DNA of 16,576 bases from Parachlamydiales bacterium (lineage in GTDB: Bacteria > Chlamydiota > Chlamydiia > Chlamydiales > JAJFMK01), in assembly GCA_020050175.1 (NCBI GenBank), contig JAGVKY010000048.1:1-16576 (forward strand). The letters run 5' to 3'. The translations under genes and the position numbers were made by a program. The notes under the pieces are model-generated. The model did no database searches, had not been told where the DNA came from, and saw only the letters and a program-made list of their open reading frames with translations. This document shows positions 7,022-15,325 of this stretch, piece by piece. Positions within the stretch are counted from its first letter, which is position 1, and each line of letters begins with the position of its first letter.

Positions 7022-10000
7022 TTTCTTTCTCTGTCTTAAAGGTAAACTTGTCGTTCCATTTATCCAAGTAAAGATAAATCACAGGAGTTAAAAACAGAGT
7101 GATTAATTGAGAAAGAAGAAGTCCGCCAATGATCACATATCCTAAAGATCGGCGACCCACTGCACCTGGCCCCGAAGCTAAAACAATCGGGACAGCTCCC
7201 ATGATGGCAGCAAAGGTGGTCATCATGATCGGGCGGAAACGGACAATGCAGGCATCGAGGATCGAGTTTTCAGGATCTTCATGCTTAGTTCTCTTGTTAT
7301 CGAGAGCGAAGTCAACGACTAAGATCCCGTTCTTTTTTACAATTCCGATCAATAGAATTAAACCAAGATAACCATAAAGATTAAGGGGTAATCCGAGGAT
7401 GTAAAGTGTCAACAAACCTCCCAAAATAGCTGGAGGCAAAGAAGAGAGGATGGTTAAGGGATGAATAAAGCTCTCATAAAGGATCCCTAGAATGATATAA
7501 ATGGCCACAATCGAAAAGATAAACAAGATTCCTAAACTAGAGACCGAATCTTTAAATGTTTGAGCGGCTCCTAAAACCTCTGCGTAGACTCCTGAAGGGG
7601 CAATCTCCTTTGCCGTTTTTTCAATTTTCTCTAAAACGGGGCCTAAAGAGGATCCTGGAGTTAAATTGAAAGCAATTGTAGAGGAGGGGAACTGGTTAAT
7701 ATGATTGACCTGAGAAGTTCCGACGCCTACATCCCAATTGGCAATGGCTCCCATAGGAACCATATCCCCCGTATTGCTGTTTTTTAGCCATATCCCCTTT
7801 AGGTCTGGCAATTTACGCTGTAGATTAATTGGAACCTCTGGGATCACATCATATTGATCAAAGGGGGTGTGTATTCTTGCTACACGGTTCCCCGAATAGG
7901 CATAAAGGAGGGCATTTTGGACATCCGTCGCTGTGATGCCATAGGAAGAGGCTGCTTCTCGTAAGATATCAAATGCCACCTGCGGAGTGTTAATTTGCAG
8001 ATCATTATTAACCGCTTGCAGCTCTGGCATGGCTTTCATTTTTTCCGTTAAAAGATCTGTAGCAGAGTAGACATCTTTTCCATTCCAGCCAGAGAGGGTG
8101 TATTGATATTGCCCTCTGCTAATAGATCCAATATTCAAATTGATCAAGGGGATGTTTTTTAAAAAGCTGTTAATCCCCGGCACTTTTTTTAAGGTTGTTT
8201 GGAGATGTTGAAGGGTATTGGGTACTGTCCTCTCTTCATAGGGAATCAAGTTCAAATAAAGAATTCCTTGGTTAGTTTGAGGAAAACCAAAGACTGAAAT
8301 CATCGATCGAATATTAGGATCGTTTTTAATGGCATTTGCTGCACTATCTTGCAAATTGGACATCTCAAGGGGAGATGTTCCTTCTTGAGCTAAAGTATAA
8401 CCTTGTATAAAGCCTACATCATCATCCGGAAGAAAATCTTTTGGAAGGAGATAACCAATCACAAAAGACAAAATAACGTTGACCACCCCAACCAAAAGAA
8501 TCGTTTTTCGATAATGGATAGCTTTTCTTAAAGATTTCTCGTAAAGGCTATTAAACTTGGTGTTTAATGTTTCTGAAATTTTGGCAAAACCCTTTTTGCC
8601 TTCTTTTTTTAGGGCGAGAAAGCGGCTGCATAGCATGGGAGTTAAAGTCAGAGAAATAAATCCAGAACAAAGGATCACGACGATCAGAACAATGGAAAAC
8701 TCCAAGAAAAGTTTTCCAATAATCCCCTGCATATAAACTAAGGGGATAAAAACAGCGACAAGGGAGAGGGTCATAGAGACAATCGTAAATCCAATTTGCT
8801 TCGAACCCTCTATTGAAGCCTTCCAACGGCCCATCCCCGCTTCCATGTGATGGACAATATTTTCTAGCACAACAATGGCATCATCGACGATAAAGCCTGT
8901 CGCGAGGATAAGAGCGAGGAGGGAGAGGTTGTCGACGGTGTAACCCAAGATATCCATGAACCAAAAAGTCATCATGATCGACATTGGCATAGCGAGCGCA
9001 GGAATAAAAGTATCCATAGGACTGCCGAGATAAACGAAAATAACGAGTGTCACGAGAACAAACGCAATGATGAGGGTCAATTCCACCTCATCGATTGAGC
9101 TTTTAATCGTGACTGCCTTGTCATACATAATGTTCATTTTGATAGAGGCAGGAAGCTGTTTTGCTAAAATAGGGAGTTGTTTATGCACAAGCTCAGAAAG
9201 AAGAACTGCATTTGCTCCCGCTTGTTTTAAAATCGCAAGAACAACTGTAGGGGTCCCATTTTTACTCTCTTCCTTGTCGAAATATTTAACTCCGATCCGG
9301 ATGTTATCTAAACTATCAATTGGATGACCAATATCTTCTAGCCTAACTGGCATCCCATCTTGCCACCGGATAATGATAGGAGCAAATTCGGCAGCTGATT
9401 GCAGGTTGGCTTTCGAAGAAACAATCCAAGAACGTTCAAATCCATCAAGTTGTCCCGTAGGAAGATCAGGAGTGGAGAGAGAAATGTCATTGGCAAGGGT
9501 TGGCCAATCCAATCCCATTGTTGAGACAAGATAGGGGTCCATATCGATTCTTGCTGCATAGGGAGTGCCATAGACTAAAACTTGAGCCACCCCATCCACC
9601 ATCGAAAGGCGCTGGGCAAGAAGAGTAAATGAATACTTATAGATCTCAGCTAAATCGATACTTTCACTCATTAAGGAGATGTACATCACCGGCGTATCGG
9701 AAGGGTTCACTTTTTGATAGGATGGGGGAGTGGGTAGGTCGGGGGGAAGGAAGGCCTGAGCTTGGTAAATCGCCGATTGGACATCGACGGCAGCGAGATC
9801 AATATTGCGAGACAGGTCAAAATTGAGAACAATTTGCGTGCTTCCCAGGGTGTTTTGGGAAGTCACTTTCTGAAGCCCAGGAATTTGCATAAATTGCTTT
9901 TCCAAGGGCACAGCCACAATATTGGCCATCGTCTCTGGATTTGTACCTGGGAAAGCTGCTTTAACAGTAATCGTTGGGAAATCGACATTGGGCATATCGC

Positions 10001-10103
10001 TGACTGGAAGACGCATGAAGCTCAAAACACCCATCATGAAAAAAAACGCCATCAATAGCGTTGTCATGATCGGTCGTTCGACAAAGATTCTGGATGGATT
10101 CAC
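7014..10103 (-). CDS. RND-family multidrug efflux pump, inner-membrane subunit (MdtB/AcrB-like)
   Basis: 1029 residues, full length for the HAE1 family. It is the proton-driven trimeric pump of a tripartite exporter. Helix 1 follows a typical start (NPSRIFVERPIMTTLLM). The twin proton-relay aspartates fall at 407-408 (IVDDAIVVLEN), exactly the AcrB numbering, and the relay lysine is Lys924 in IVKKNGIL. LTPMLCSRFL and the central porter domains are intact, and 12 transmembrane helices are expected. Similarity by eye is closest to MdtB/MdtC, but only one RND gene is present, so a homotrimer is likely. The start is GTG, overlapping the fusion-protein stop as GTGA, with GGAGA 7 nt upstream. Substrates cannot be inferred. 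No regulator gene adjoins the operon. Confidence 0.95.
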   Translation of the reverse strand: MNPSRIFVERPIMTTLLMAFFFMMGVLSFMRLPVSDMPNVDFPTITVKAAFPGTNPETMANIVAVPLEKQFMQIPGLQKVTSQNTLGSTQIVLNFDLSRNIDLAAVDVQSAIYQAQAFLPPDLPTPPSYQKVNPSDTPVMYISLMSESIDLAEIYKYSFTLLAQRLSMVDGVAQVLVYGTPYAARIDMDPYLVSTMGLDWPTLANDISLSTPDLPTGQLDGFERSWIVSSKANLQSAAEFAPIIIRWQDGMPVRLEDIGHPIDSLDNIRIGVKYFDKEESKNGTPTVVLAILKQAGANAVLLSELVHKQLPILAKQLPASIKMNIMYDKAVTIKSSIDEVELTLIIAFVLVTLVIFVYLGSPMDTFIPALAMPMSIMMTFWFMDILGYTVDNLSLLALILATGFIVDDAIVVLENIVHHMEAGMGRWKASIEGSKQIGFTIVSMTLSLVAVFIPLVYMQGIIGKLFLEFSIVLIVVILCSGFISLTLTPMLCSRFLALKKEGKKGFAKISETLNTKFNSLYEKSLRKAIHYRKTILLVGVVNVILSFVIGYLLPKDFLPDDDVGFIQGYTLAQEGTSPLEMSNLQDSAANAIKNDPNIRSMISVFGFPQTNQGILYLNLIPYEERTVPNTLQHLQTTLKKVPGINSFLKNIPLINLNIGSISRGQYQYTLSGWNGKDVYSATDLLTEKMKAMPELQAVNNDLQINTPQVAFDILREAASSYGITATDVQNALLYAYSGNRVARIHTPFDQYDVIPEVPINLQRKLPDLKGIWLKNSNTGDMVPMGAIANWDVGVGTSQVNHINQFPSSTIAFNLTPGSSLGPVLEKIEKTAKEIAPSGVYAEVLGAAQTFKDSVSSLGILFIFSIVAIYIILGILYESFIHPLTILSSLPPAILGGLLTLYILGLPLNLYGYLGLILLIGIVKKNGILVVDFALDNKRTKHEDPENSILDACIVRFRPIMMTTFAAIMGAVPIVLASGPGAVGRRSLGYVIIGGLLLSQLITLFLTPVIYLYLDKWNDKFTFKTEKENV

Positions 10104-11170
10104 GGTTGAATCTCCATGAGTGAACCAGGAAGGAGATTCAGCTGACCTAAAGTCACCACTTTTTCTCCCGGCTGAAGGCCCGCATTAACAACGTAATAAT
10201 CGTCAATTTGCGGACCAATCTCAACGATTCGCAGTTCGGCGGTTTTATCTTCTTTTTCAACAAAAACTGTGAATCCTTTTTGCCCCTTCTCAACGGCAAC
10301 AAGAGGGACTAAAACAGCGTTGTCTAATATTTTGAGTAACATCTTCACTCGGACAAAAGCACCTGGCCAAAGAGCAAAATCATCGTTTGGATATTTACCC
10401 TTCAAAAGGATCGCTCCTGTGTTGGTGTTGATGATGTTATCTAAAAAATAGACATCTCCTTTAAATGTTCTATTTTTATCATTATAAAGGCTACATTCAA
10501 AAACCATTTTCTCCCCCTTCCATTCCTTGTGGATCAGTTCAAATTCTTTTTGGGGGAAACTAAATTGAACTTGAACTGGCTGCAGTTCTCTAATCGTTGT
10601 CAGAAAATTGTTAGCATTATTAGCGGTTACAACGTTGCCGAGATTGATGTTGTATTGGCTAATTTTCCCAGTGACAGGGGAGCGGACGTAGCAGTATTCA
10701 AGATTGATTTTAGCTGTATTTAGGTTCCCTTCATCAGATTTAATCTGTCCTTCTGCAGTCTGAATATTCGTTTCTAAGGTTTCAACTTGGAGTTTCGACA
10801 CATAGTTATCAGGAATTAATTTGGAATACCTTTCTAAGGTAATTTTTTGAAGAGCAAGATTTGCTTTATCCTTTTCTAAATTACCTTGTGCAGACAAAAG
10901 TGCTGCTTCGTAAGGTTTTGGATCGATCACATAAAGGAGATCTCCCTTTTTGACCATTTGTCCCTCTTTGACATGAATTTCGGTGATTTCGCCGGTCGCT
11001 TGAGGGATCACAACTACATTGTTATTAGCGACGACGTTTCCGACTGAATCGATCCAGTAAGGGACAGTTTTTTGAATGACTGGTGCGACATGAACGGGAA
11101 TTTTGGGAGGCCCTTTTTTGGGGGGTTCATGACAACCTGCGAGGAAAAGGAAAATCAATATTTTTCTCAT
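10100..11170 (-). CDS. RND efflux periplasmic adaptor (membrane-fusion lipoprotein)
   Basis: 356 residues, HlyD/AcrA/MdtA family; links the inner-membrane pump to the outer-membrane factor. The ATG at 11170 was chosen because it overlaps the preceding TGA as ATGA; two codons upstream only a TTG is available. The very short signal peptide ends in lipobox LAGC with lipid-modified Cys13, which should anchor it in the inner membrane. In order follow a beta-barrel strand (PVHVAPVIQKTVPYW), a lipoyl half-motif (ATGEITEIHVKEGQMVKKGD), an alpha-helical hairpin rich in Ala, Leu, Lys and Gln (about 90-155), the second lipoyl half (YVRSPVTGKIS) and a C-terminal membrane-proximal region ending LQPGEKVVTLGQLNLLPGS. 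All domains of a functional adaptor are present. Confidence 0.94.
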   Translation of the reverse strand: MRKILIFLFLAGCHEPPKKGPPKIPVHVAPVIQKTVPYWIDSVGNVVANNNVVVIPQATGEITEIHVKEGQMVKKGDLLYVIDPKPYEAALLSAQGNLEKDKANLALQKITLERYSKLIPDNYVSKLQVETLETNIQTAEGQIKSDEGNLNTAKINLEYCYVRSPVTGKISQYNINLGNVVTANNANNFLTTIRELQPVQVQFSFPQKEFELIHKEWKGEKMVFECSLYNDKNRTFKGDVYFLDNIINTNTGAILLKGKYPNDDFALWPGAFVRVKMLLKILDNAVLVPLVAVEKGQKGFTVFVEKEDKTAELRIVEIGPQIDDYYVVNAGLQPGEKVVTLGQLNLLPGSLMEIQP

Positions 11171-12600
11171 GGGCAATCCGATTGGTAAAGGCTTCCAGTG
11201 GCAAATGATAAATTGGCCGAAGCTGTCAGTAATTGACTTCGGGATTGAATTTCTTGGGATCTTGCCGATGCAAGAGTGCTTTGTGCATTTAAAAGATCGA
11301 TGATGTTGTTAAGGCCTGCTTTGTAACCTAGAGAGGCTGCATTGTAGGCTTCTTGTGCTGAATGGAGGTACTCGCGGGCAGACTTAAGATTTTTTTCGGC
11401 TGTCTCGAATTGATAATAAGCTTGTATGACAGCGAGGACGATGGCTTGTTCCTGCTCTTTCCAACTGGCGTAAGCTGCCCTTTGTTTTGCTTTTGCTTGA
11501 TAGAGATCATAGGTATTAGAGAAACCATCAAAGATAGTCCAGTTAAGAGCAATCGCCGTGTTATAACTATGACTATCTCCAAGCTTTCTTGCTTGGAATT
11601 GAAAGTTTTGCAGATCCATCGATCCGACAATTTGAGGAAAAAGAGCCGAACGGGCCACATCGACTTTCGCCCCGGCTTGCCGGTAATCGGCAACGAGAGC
11701 CAGAAGATCATCTCTATCCAATCTGGCTCTTGCGATATAGTCGCAAAGACTTTCTTCCAACCTCATCCATGATAAATCTCTAGGGAGGGGAATAAGATCT
11801 AACTTTGTTTCAGGGGGCAAACCTGCAGCTTCCGACACATTGGCATAGGCGGAAGCTCTATCTCCAAGGGACTGCTGTAAAGCAAGCTCCGCCTTCCAGC
11901 GGTTAGCTTCAGCTTGGAGAAGGTCAAGAAGGTTGTTAATCCCAGCTTCAAATTGAGCTCTCGCTGATTTTTCGGTCTCTAAAGCATCAGCTAAGCTGGC
12001 TCGATTGGCTGCCACCACATCATCAGTTGTCACGGCCTGGTAGTAGGCTTGAACGACATTATTGACAACTTCCTGAAGGGTATAATTATGGGTCCAGTTG
12101 CTGGAGATAAGAGCCTGTTTGGCAGCCTCTACTGTGGCGTCCCTTCCCCCGAAATCTAAAAGGAGCCACGAGAGAGTCACTTCCTCCAGCAGGAAATTTG
12201 TTTTAATCGGAATAGCACCGACGTTTTGAGACGCCTCAGAAGCAACCGTCGCAAGACCACTTCCGAATTTATTATTGATTGCAGAACCGACAAGATTAAT
12301 GCCGATGGTCGGGTAATAAGCTCCAAGAGAACTCTCCATGCCATAGTATGCTGCCTGTGCATTTGCCCAGCTATAGGCCGTCATTGGGTTGTTTTGGACA
12401 GCAAGATTGATGAGATTGCAGAGATGGTGGGGTCCGTTGCAACAGTAGGGTGGCTCCTCCCCAAAATGGGGAGAATGGCAGCAATCCTCTGGAACCCACC
12501 TTTTTTCTGGGGAGGGGGGAAAGGGACCGCGAGGCGCCCTTTCAACCTCGCGGACGCACCCAACAGAGAGTAGGAGGAGAATAATGAGCCCGTATCGCAT
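11167..12600 (-). CDS. Outer-membrane factor lipoprotein (TolC/OprM family) with Cys/His-rich N-terminal segment
   Basis: 477 residues; forms the trimeric outer-membrane channel of the efflux pump. A signal peptide ends in the lipobox-like SVGC, giving lipid-modified Cys15 as in OprM. Two tandem OEP repeats follow: about 62-260 (LINLAVQNNP, the beta-strand region to WLLLDFGGRDATVEAAK, and coiled helices through AGINNLLDLLQAEA) and 285-470 (ending AGLNNIIDLLNAQSTLASAR). The doubled AG-x-NN-x-x-DLLxA motif marks the internal duplication. Unusually, residues 40-61 hold five Cys and four His between lipid anchor and first helix. It is the first gene of the efflux transcript; the 12601-12684 spacer is divergent from the Nudix gene, and I see no convincing minus-strand promoter there. 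The ATG has only a weak ribosome site. Confidence 0.92.
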   Translation of the reverse strand: MRYGLIILLLLSVGCVREVERAPRGPFPPSPEKRWVPEDCCHSPHFGEEPPYCCNGPHHLCNLINLAVQNNPMTAYSWANAQAAYYGMESSLGAYYPTIGINLVGSAINNKFGSGLATVASEASQNVGAIPIKTNFLLEEVTLSWLLLDFGGRDATVEAAKQALISSNWTHNYTLQEVVNNVVQAYYQAVTTDDVVAANRASLADALETEKSARAQFEAGINNLLDLLQAEANRWKAELALQQSLGDRASAYANVSEAAGLPPETKLDLIPLPRDLSWMRLEESLCDYIARARLDRDDLLALVADYRQAGAKVDVARSALFPQIVGSMDLQNFQFQARKLGDSHSYNTAIALNWTIFDGFSNTYDLYQAKAKQRAAYASWKEQEQAIVLAVIQAYYQFETAEKNLKSAREYLHSAQEAYNAASLGYKAGLNNIIDLLNAQSTLASARSQEIQSRSQLLTASANLSFATGSLYQSDCP

Positions 12601-12645
12601 GAAAATTTAACTTGCCGGATAGAACCCAAGATGACAAGAAGATTT

Positions 12646-12675
12646 TTGCTTCAATCTAGCTTTTTAGGTTATAAT
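12646..12675 (+). promoter_or_regulatory. Candidate sigma70 promoter for the Nudix-yhhQ-tgt operon
   Basis: A TTGCTT -35 (12646-12651) and a consensus TATAAT -10 (12670-12675) are separated by 18 bp. The -10 ends only 9 bp before the ATG at 12685, so the transcript would start about 3 nt before the codon and be nearly leaderless. If real, it also rules out the upstream in-frame ATG at 12631. A chance TATAAT in AT-rich DNA cannot be excluded. Confidence 0.45.
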
Positions 12676-12684
12676 AGGCGGACT

Positions 12685-13479
12685 ATGAAAAAGTTATTCT
12701 CCTTCTTCTTGATTGCTGCCCTTCCTCTTTGCGCATGGGACACATACGCTGAACTCCTCAAACTTTATCCCGAACTTTATGAACCGAACGGAAATCCTAA
12801 GCTTGGAGAGATTGAAATTGTACTCGATCCTGCAAAGGTCGAAGAAATTCAGCAAAAACAATATGAACGTTTAAGAGAGCTTGGCATCCCCGCCGATCGA
12901 GCTAATAAATGGACTAAGACAGGGGAGATTGCAAGAGACAAGTACTTCATTTGGGTGCGTGATGCGGTGATCTTCCCTTCAGGTGCAGGGGGTCTTTATG
13001 ACCGGATCATTTCGGAATCCGCACTGGGCGGAAACATCGGAGCTGCAGTTTTGCCTGTTTTTCCTAATGGCGATATTGGAGTTGTTGTTCAGTATCGTCA
13101 TGCAACTCGTTCGTGGGAACTGGAATTGCCCAGAGGATCTAGTGAAGGTAAAGAAAGTTCTTTGGAGACCGCTAAGCGAGAGCTTAAAGAAGAGGCTGGG
13201 CTCGAAGCAGCTCAATGGACTCAATTAGGCTTAATGGCTCCAGACACTGGAATTTTACAATCTAAAGTTCCCATTTTTTTGGCTAAAGATTTGAAAGAGG
13301 TTAAGAGTTCTCACGACGAATCAGAAGCCATTGATGGTCTCATCCGGCTGCCGCTTAAAAAACTGAATAACGCCTTGAAAGAGGGATCTATCGAGCTGGA
13401 AATCAAAGGGGTAAAGCAGCGTGTTTATGTTCGTGACAGTTTCCTTACCTACGCTTTGTATTTAGCTGCACTTCAATGA
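12685..13479 (+). CDS. Exported Nudix hydrolase (ADP-ribose pyrophosphatase-like)
   Basis: 264 residues. The Nudix box is perfect at 151-173: G-x5-E-x7-REL-x-EE-x-GL, giving the metal-binding glutamates. Such enzymes cleave nucleoside diphosphates linked to another moiety, with ADP-ribose-like substrates suggested by LELPRG just before the box. The start at 12685 is preferred over an ATG 18 codons upstream because it begins a classical signal peptide (MKKLFSFFLIAALPLCAW) and follows a TATAAT. This export signal is unusual for a Nudix enzyme; it has no good lipobox, so cleavage near residues 17-22 is likely. Residues 20-115 form a long extension before the catalytic domain with no family I recognise. 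Its stop overlaps yhhQ (ATGA), linking it to queuosine salvage genes. Substrate unknown. Confidence 0.85.
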   Translation: MKKLFSFFLIAALPLCAWDTYAELLKLYPELYEPNGNPKLGEIEIVLDPAKVEEIQQKQYERLRELGIPADRANKWTKTGEIARDKYFIWVRDAVIFPSGAGGLYDRIISESALGGNIGAAVLPVFPNGDIGVVVQYRHATRSWELELPRGSSEGKESSLETAKRELKEEAGLEAAQWTQLGLMAPDTGILQSKVPIFLAKDLKEVKSSHDESEAIDGLIRLPLKKLNNALKEGSIELEIKGVKQRVYVRDSFLTYALYLAALQ

Positions 13480-14135
13480 ATGAAGGTTTCTTTTTTCTAC
13501 AGATAGCGGCTGTCCTTGTTTTTACAATGGCAGCCCTCCGCCATTCAAAAGAGGCATTGATTGGATGGATCATATTGCAAGGCCTTCTTGCTAATCTTTT
13601 TGTACTGAAAGAAATTTCTCTCTTCGGTTTTCTTGTTACACCCACAGACACATACGCTGTGGGAGCCATTTTCGCTCTTAATTTGTTAAGAGAAAAATGG
13701 GGTAAAGAGGGAACTAAGGGTATATTGAGAATGCAAACCCTCTTTTTTTCGTTTGTCATAGTGATGGCTATTTTTCAAATGGCCTACATTCCTTCAACCT
13801 TTGATACAACTTCTGCTGCCTATCAAACGATTTTAGGACCAATGCCAAGAGTTCTCGCCGCCTCCTTAGGATGCCTCTTACTTGTTCAGCGCTTTGATCT
13901 TTTTTTCTATAGCTTGTTAAAGCACCGCATCCCTCTTTTCTGGAAAAATGTTTTTTGCATTTCTATAGCAGAAATTCTTGACACTCTCTTTTTTACCTTC
14001 CTCGGCCTGTTTGGTTTACTCTCCTCTCCATTCGATCTGATTGTTGTAAGTTTGACAGTGAAAGGCATCATTATTGTCTCCCTAGTCCCTTTTACCCGTC
14101 TTGTTTTGACCTATGCCAAACCCGTTTCGGTTTGA
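13476..14135 (+). CDS. yhhQ: YhhQ-family queuosine-precursor transporter (probable queuine importer)
   Basis: 219 residues with about six hydrophobic segments (6-20, 28-50, 60-70, 88-104, 125-150 and 158-210, the last holding more than one helix), placing it in the inner membrane. Family traits include a charged loop after the third segment (LREKWGKEGTKGILRM), then RVLAASLGCLLLVQRFDLFFYSLLK and the following Trp/Lys turn. E. coli YhhQ imports preQ0 and preQ1, whereas the Chlamydia trachomatis homologue is reported to import queuine itself. No queuosine biosynthesis gene lies in this window, and the next gene is a chlamydial-type Tgt, so queuine is the likely substrate. It overlaps the Nudix stop by 4 nt and the tgt start by 23 nt, so all three are probably cotranslated. 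Function by family and context. Confidence 0.88.
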   Translation: MNEGFFFLQIAAVLVFTMAALRHSKEALIGWIILQGLLANLFVLKEISLFGFLVTPTDTYAVGAIFALNLLREKWGKEGTKGILRMQTLFFSFVIVMAIFQMAYIPSTFDTTSAAYQTILGPMPRVLAASLGCLLLVQRFDLFFYSLLKHRIPLFWKNVFCISIAEILDTLFFTFLGLFGLLSSPFDLIVVSLTVKGIIIVSLVPFTRLVLTYAKPVSV

Positions 14136-15246
14136 AATTCTTCACACTTCTAATCGTTCAAAGGCGAGGGTGGGTAGAATCCACACTCCTCATGGGACCA
14201 TTGAAACTCCCGGGTTTGTTGCTGTCGGGACAAACGGAACGATTAAGTCCTTGAGCCATCATGAAGTTGACAAAATCGGAGTCGAACTCATGTTTTGCAA
14301 CACCTATCATTTGATCTTGCAGCCTGGCCCGGACATTGTTGAGCTTGGGGGAGGACTCCACAGCTTTATAGGCCGAAAAATGCCTTTAATCACCGATTCT
14401 GGAGGTTTTCAAGTTTTTAGCTTGGCCTATGGAGGTGTTGCAAGTGAGCTAAAGAGTAAAGGGACCAAAAAAAATGACGGTTCTGTTTTAAAGATTACTG
14501 AAGATGGAGTCCTTTTCCGCTCCTACCGGGATGGAAGCCCGGTTCTATTGACCCCCGAAACCTCGGTTCTTGCTCAAAAGAAACTGGGAGCCGATATCAT
14601 CATCCCATTCGATGAATTACCTCCTTATCATATCTCTCACGAATCTTTGAACGTTTCCCTAGAAAGAACACACCGTTGGGAAAAGAGATCTTTAGATGCC
14701 CATCTTGCAAATCCTAAAGGACAAGCAATGTATGCTGTAATACACGGAGGGATTAACAAAGAGTTCCGCTTAAAAAGTGCCTCCTATTTAGGAGCTTTGC
14801 CCTTTGATGGCTATTCGGTTGGCGGGAGCGTGGGTAAAGACAAAGGGGAAATGTTCCATCTTTTGAGCTACACACTTGAGCCACTCGACCCACAAAAACC
14901 ACGCCACCTGCTAGGAATAGGGGATTTAGAATCCCTTTCGACCTCTATCAGTTACGGCATCGACACCTTCGACAGCTCTTATCCTACGAAAGCAGCCCGT
15001 CACGGGATGGCCTTCACTTTTAAGGGCAATGTCAATCTGACCAAGGGAGAAAATAAAACGGCTTTCCGTCCTATTGAAGAAGATTGCCCTTGCTCTACTT
15101 GTCAGGGAACAACGCTTGCCTTTCTACATCACCTCTTTAAAGCTAAAGAGTTAAGCGCTCTTTCTCTTGCCACAATTCACAACCTCACCTTTATGATTCG
15201 TCGCATGCGACGCTACCGCGAACAAATCCTCAACAACGAGCTCTAG
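14113..15246 (+). CDS. tgt: tRNA-guanine transglycosylase, chlamydial queuine-type
   Basis: 377 residues; exchanges guanine-34 of GUN-anticodon tRNAs (Asp, Asn, His, Tyr) for a deazaguanine base. Catalytic Asp95 (TDSGGF) and nucleophile Asp287 (DTFDSSYPT) are present, as is zinc site Cys325, Cys327, Cys330, His356. The last five positions sit 7 above Zymomonas Asp280, Cys318, Cys320, Cys323 and His349. Departures from preQ1-type enzymes are an 18-residue insertion after VFSL (about 104-127), Leu169 in place of Cys158 (DEL for DEC), and a shortened GGSVG (237-241) for GGLAVG. These resemble my recollection of the C. trachomatis enzyme, which uses queuine directly. The start is consistent with the chlamydial N-terminus (RFEILH). 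It overlaps yhhQ by 23 nt. Function certain; base preference inferred. Confidence 0.96.
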   Translation: MPNPFRFEILHTSNRSKARVGRIHTPHGTIETPGFVAVGTNGTIKSLSHHEVDKIGVELMFCNTYHLILQPGPDIVELGGGLHSFIGRKMPLITDSGGFQVFSLAYGGVASELKSKGTKKNDGSVLKITEDGVLFRSYRDGSPVLLTPETSVLAQKKLGADIIIPFDELPPYHISHESLNVSLERTHRWEKRSLDAHLANPKGQAMYAVIHGGINKEFRLKSASYLGALPFDGYSVGGSVGKDKGEMFHLLSYTLEPLDPQKPRHLLGIGDLESLSTSISYGIDTFDSSYPTKAARHGMAFTFKGNVNLTKGENKTAFRPIEEDCPCSTCQGTTLAFLHHLFKAKELSALSLATIHNLTFMIRRMRRYREQILNNEL

Positions 15247-15270
15247 AGCACTTTTCGCCTACTCAAGCCC

Positions 15271-15299
15271 TTGACCTTAAGATTGTTAAAATAATACTT
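15271..15299 (+). promoter_or_regulatory. Candidate promoter for the collagen-like gene
   Basis: TTGACC (15271-15276) matches the -35 consensus at five of six positions. An ATACTT hexamer (15294-15299) follows after 17 bp, with an alternative AATACT after 16 bp. It lies 25 bp past the tgt stop and about 60 bp before the next start, so the collagen-like gene probably has its own transcript. The -10 is weak. I see no clear terminator after tgt. Confidence 0.4.
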
Positions 15300-15325
15300 T
15301 GCGATCTTTGGTTAGAACATTTAAA

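Noticed and set aside
11171..11176. Two-codon longer adaptor protein from a TTG
   Set aside because: The ATG at 11170 gives the ATGA overlap seen at neighbouring junctions and keeps the lipoprotein signal intact.
11362..11772. 136-codon plus-strand frame inside the outer-membrane factor gene
   Set aside because: Antisense to a well-conserved coding region, with no recognisable domain.
12631..12684. Upstream in-frame ATG for the Nudix gene
   Set aside because: It would put 18 extra residues before a classical signal peptide and place the start upstream of the best TATAAT box.
15240..15249. 10-bp perfect palindrome GCTCTAGAGC across the tgt stop
   Set aside because: No loop is possible without losing most of the stem, and short palindromes of this size occur by chance; not a convincing terminator or operator.
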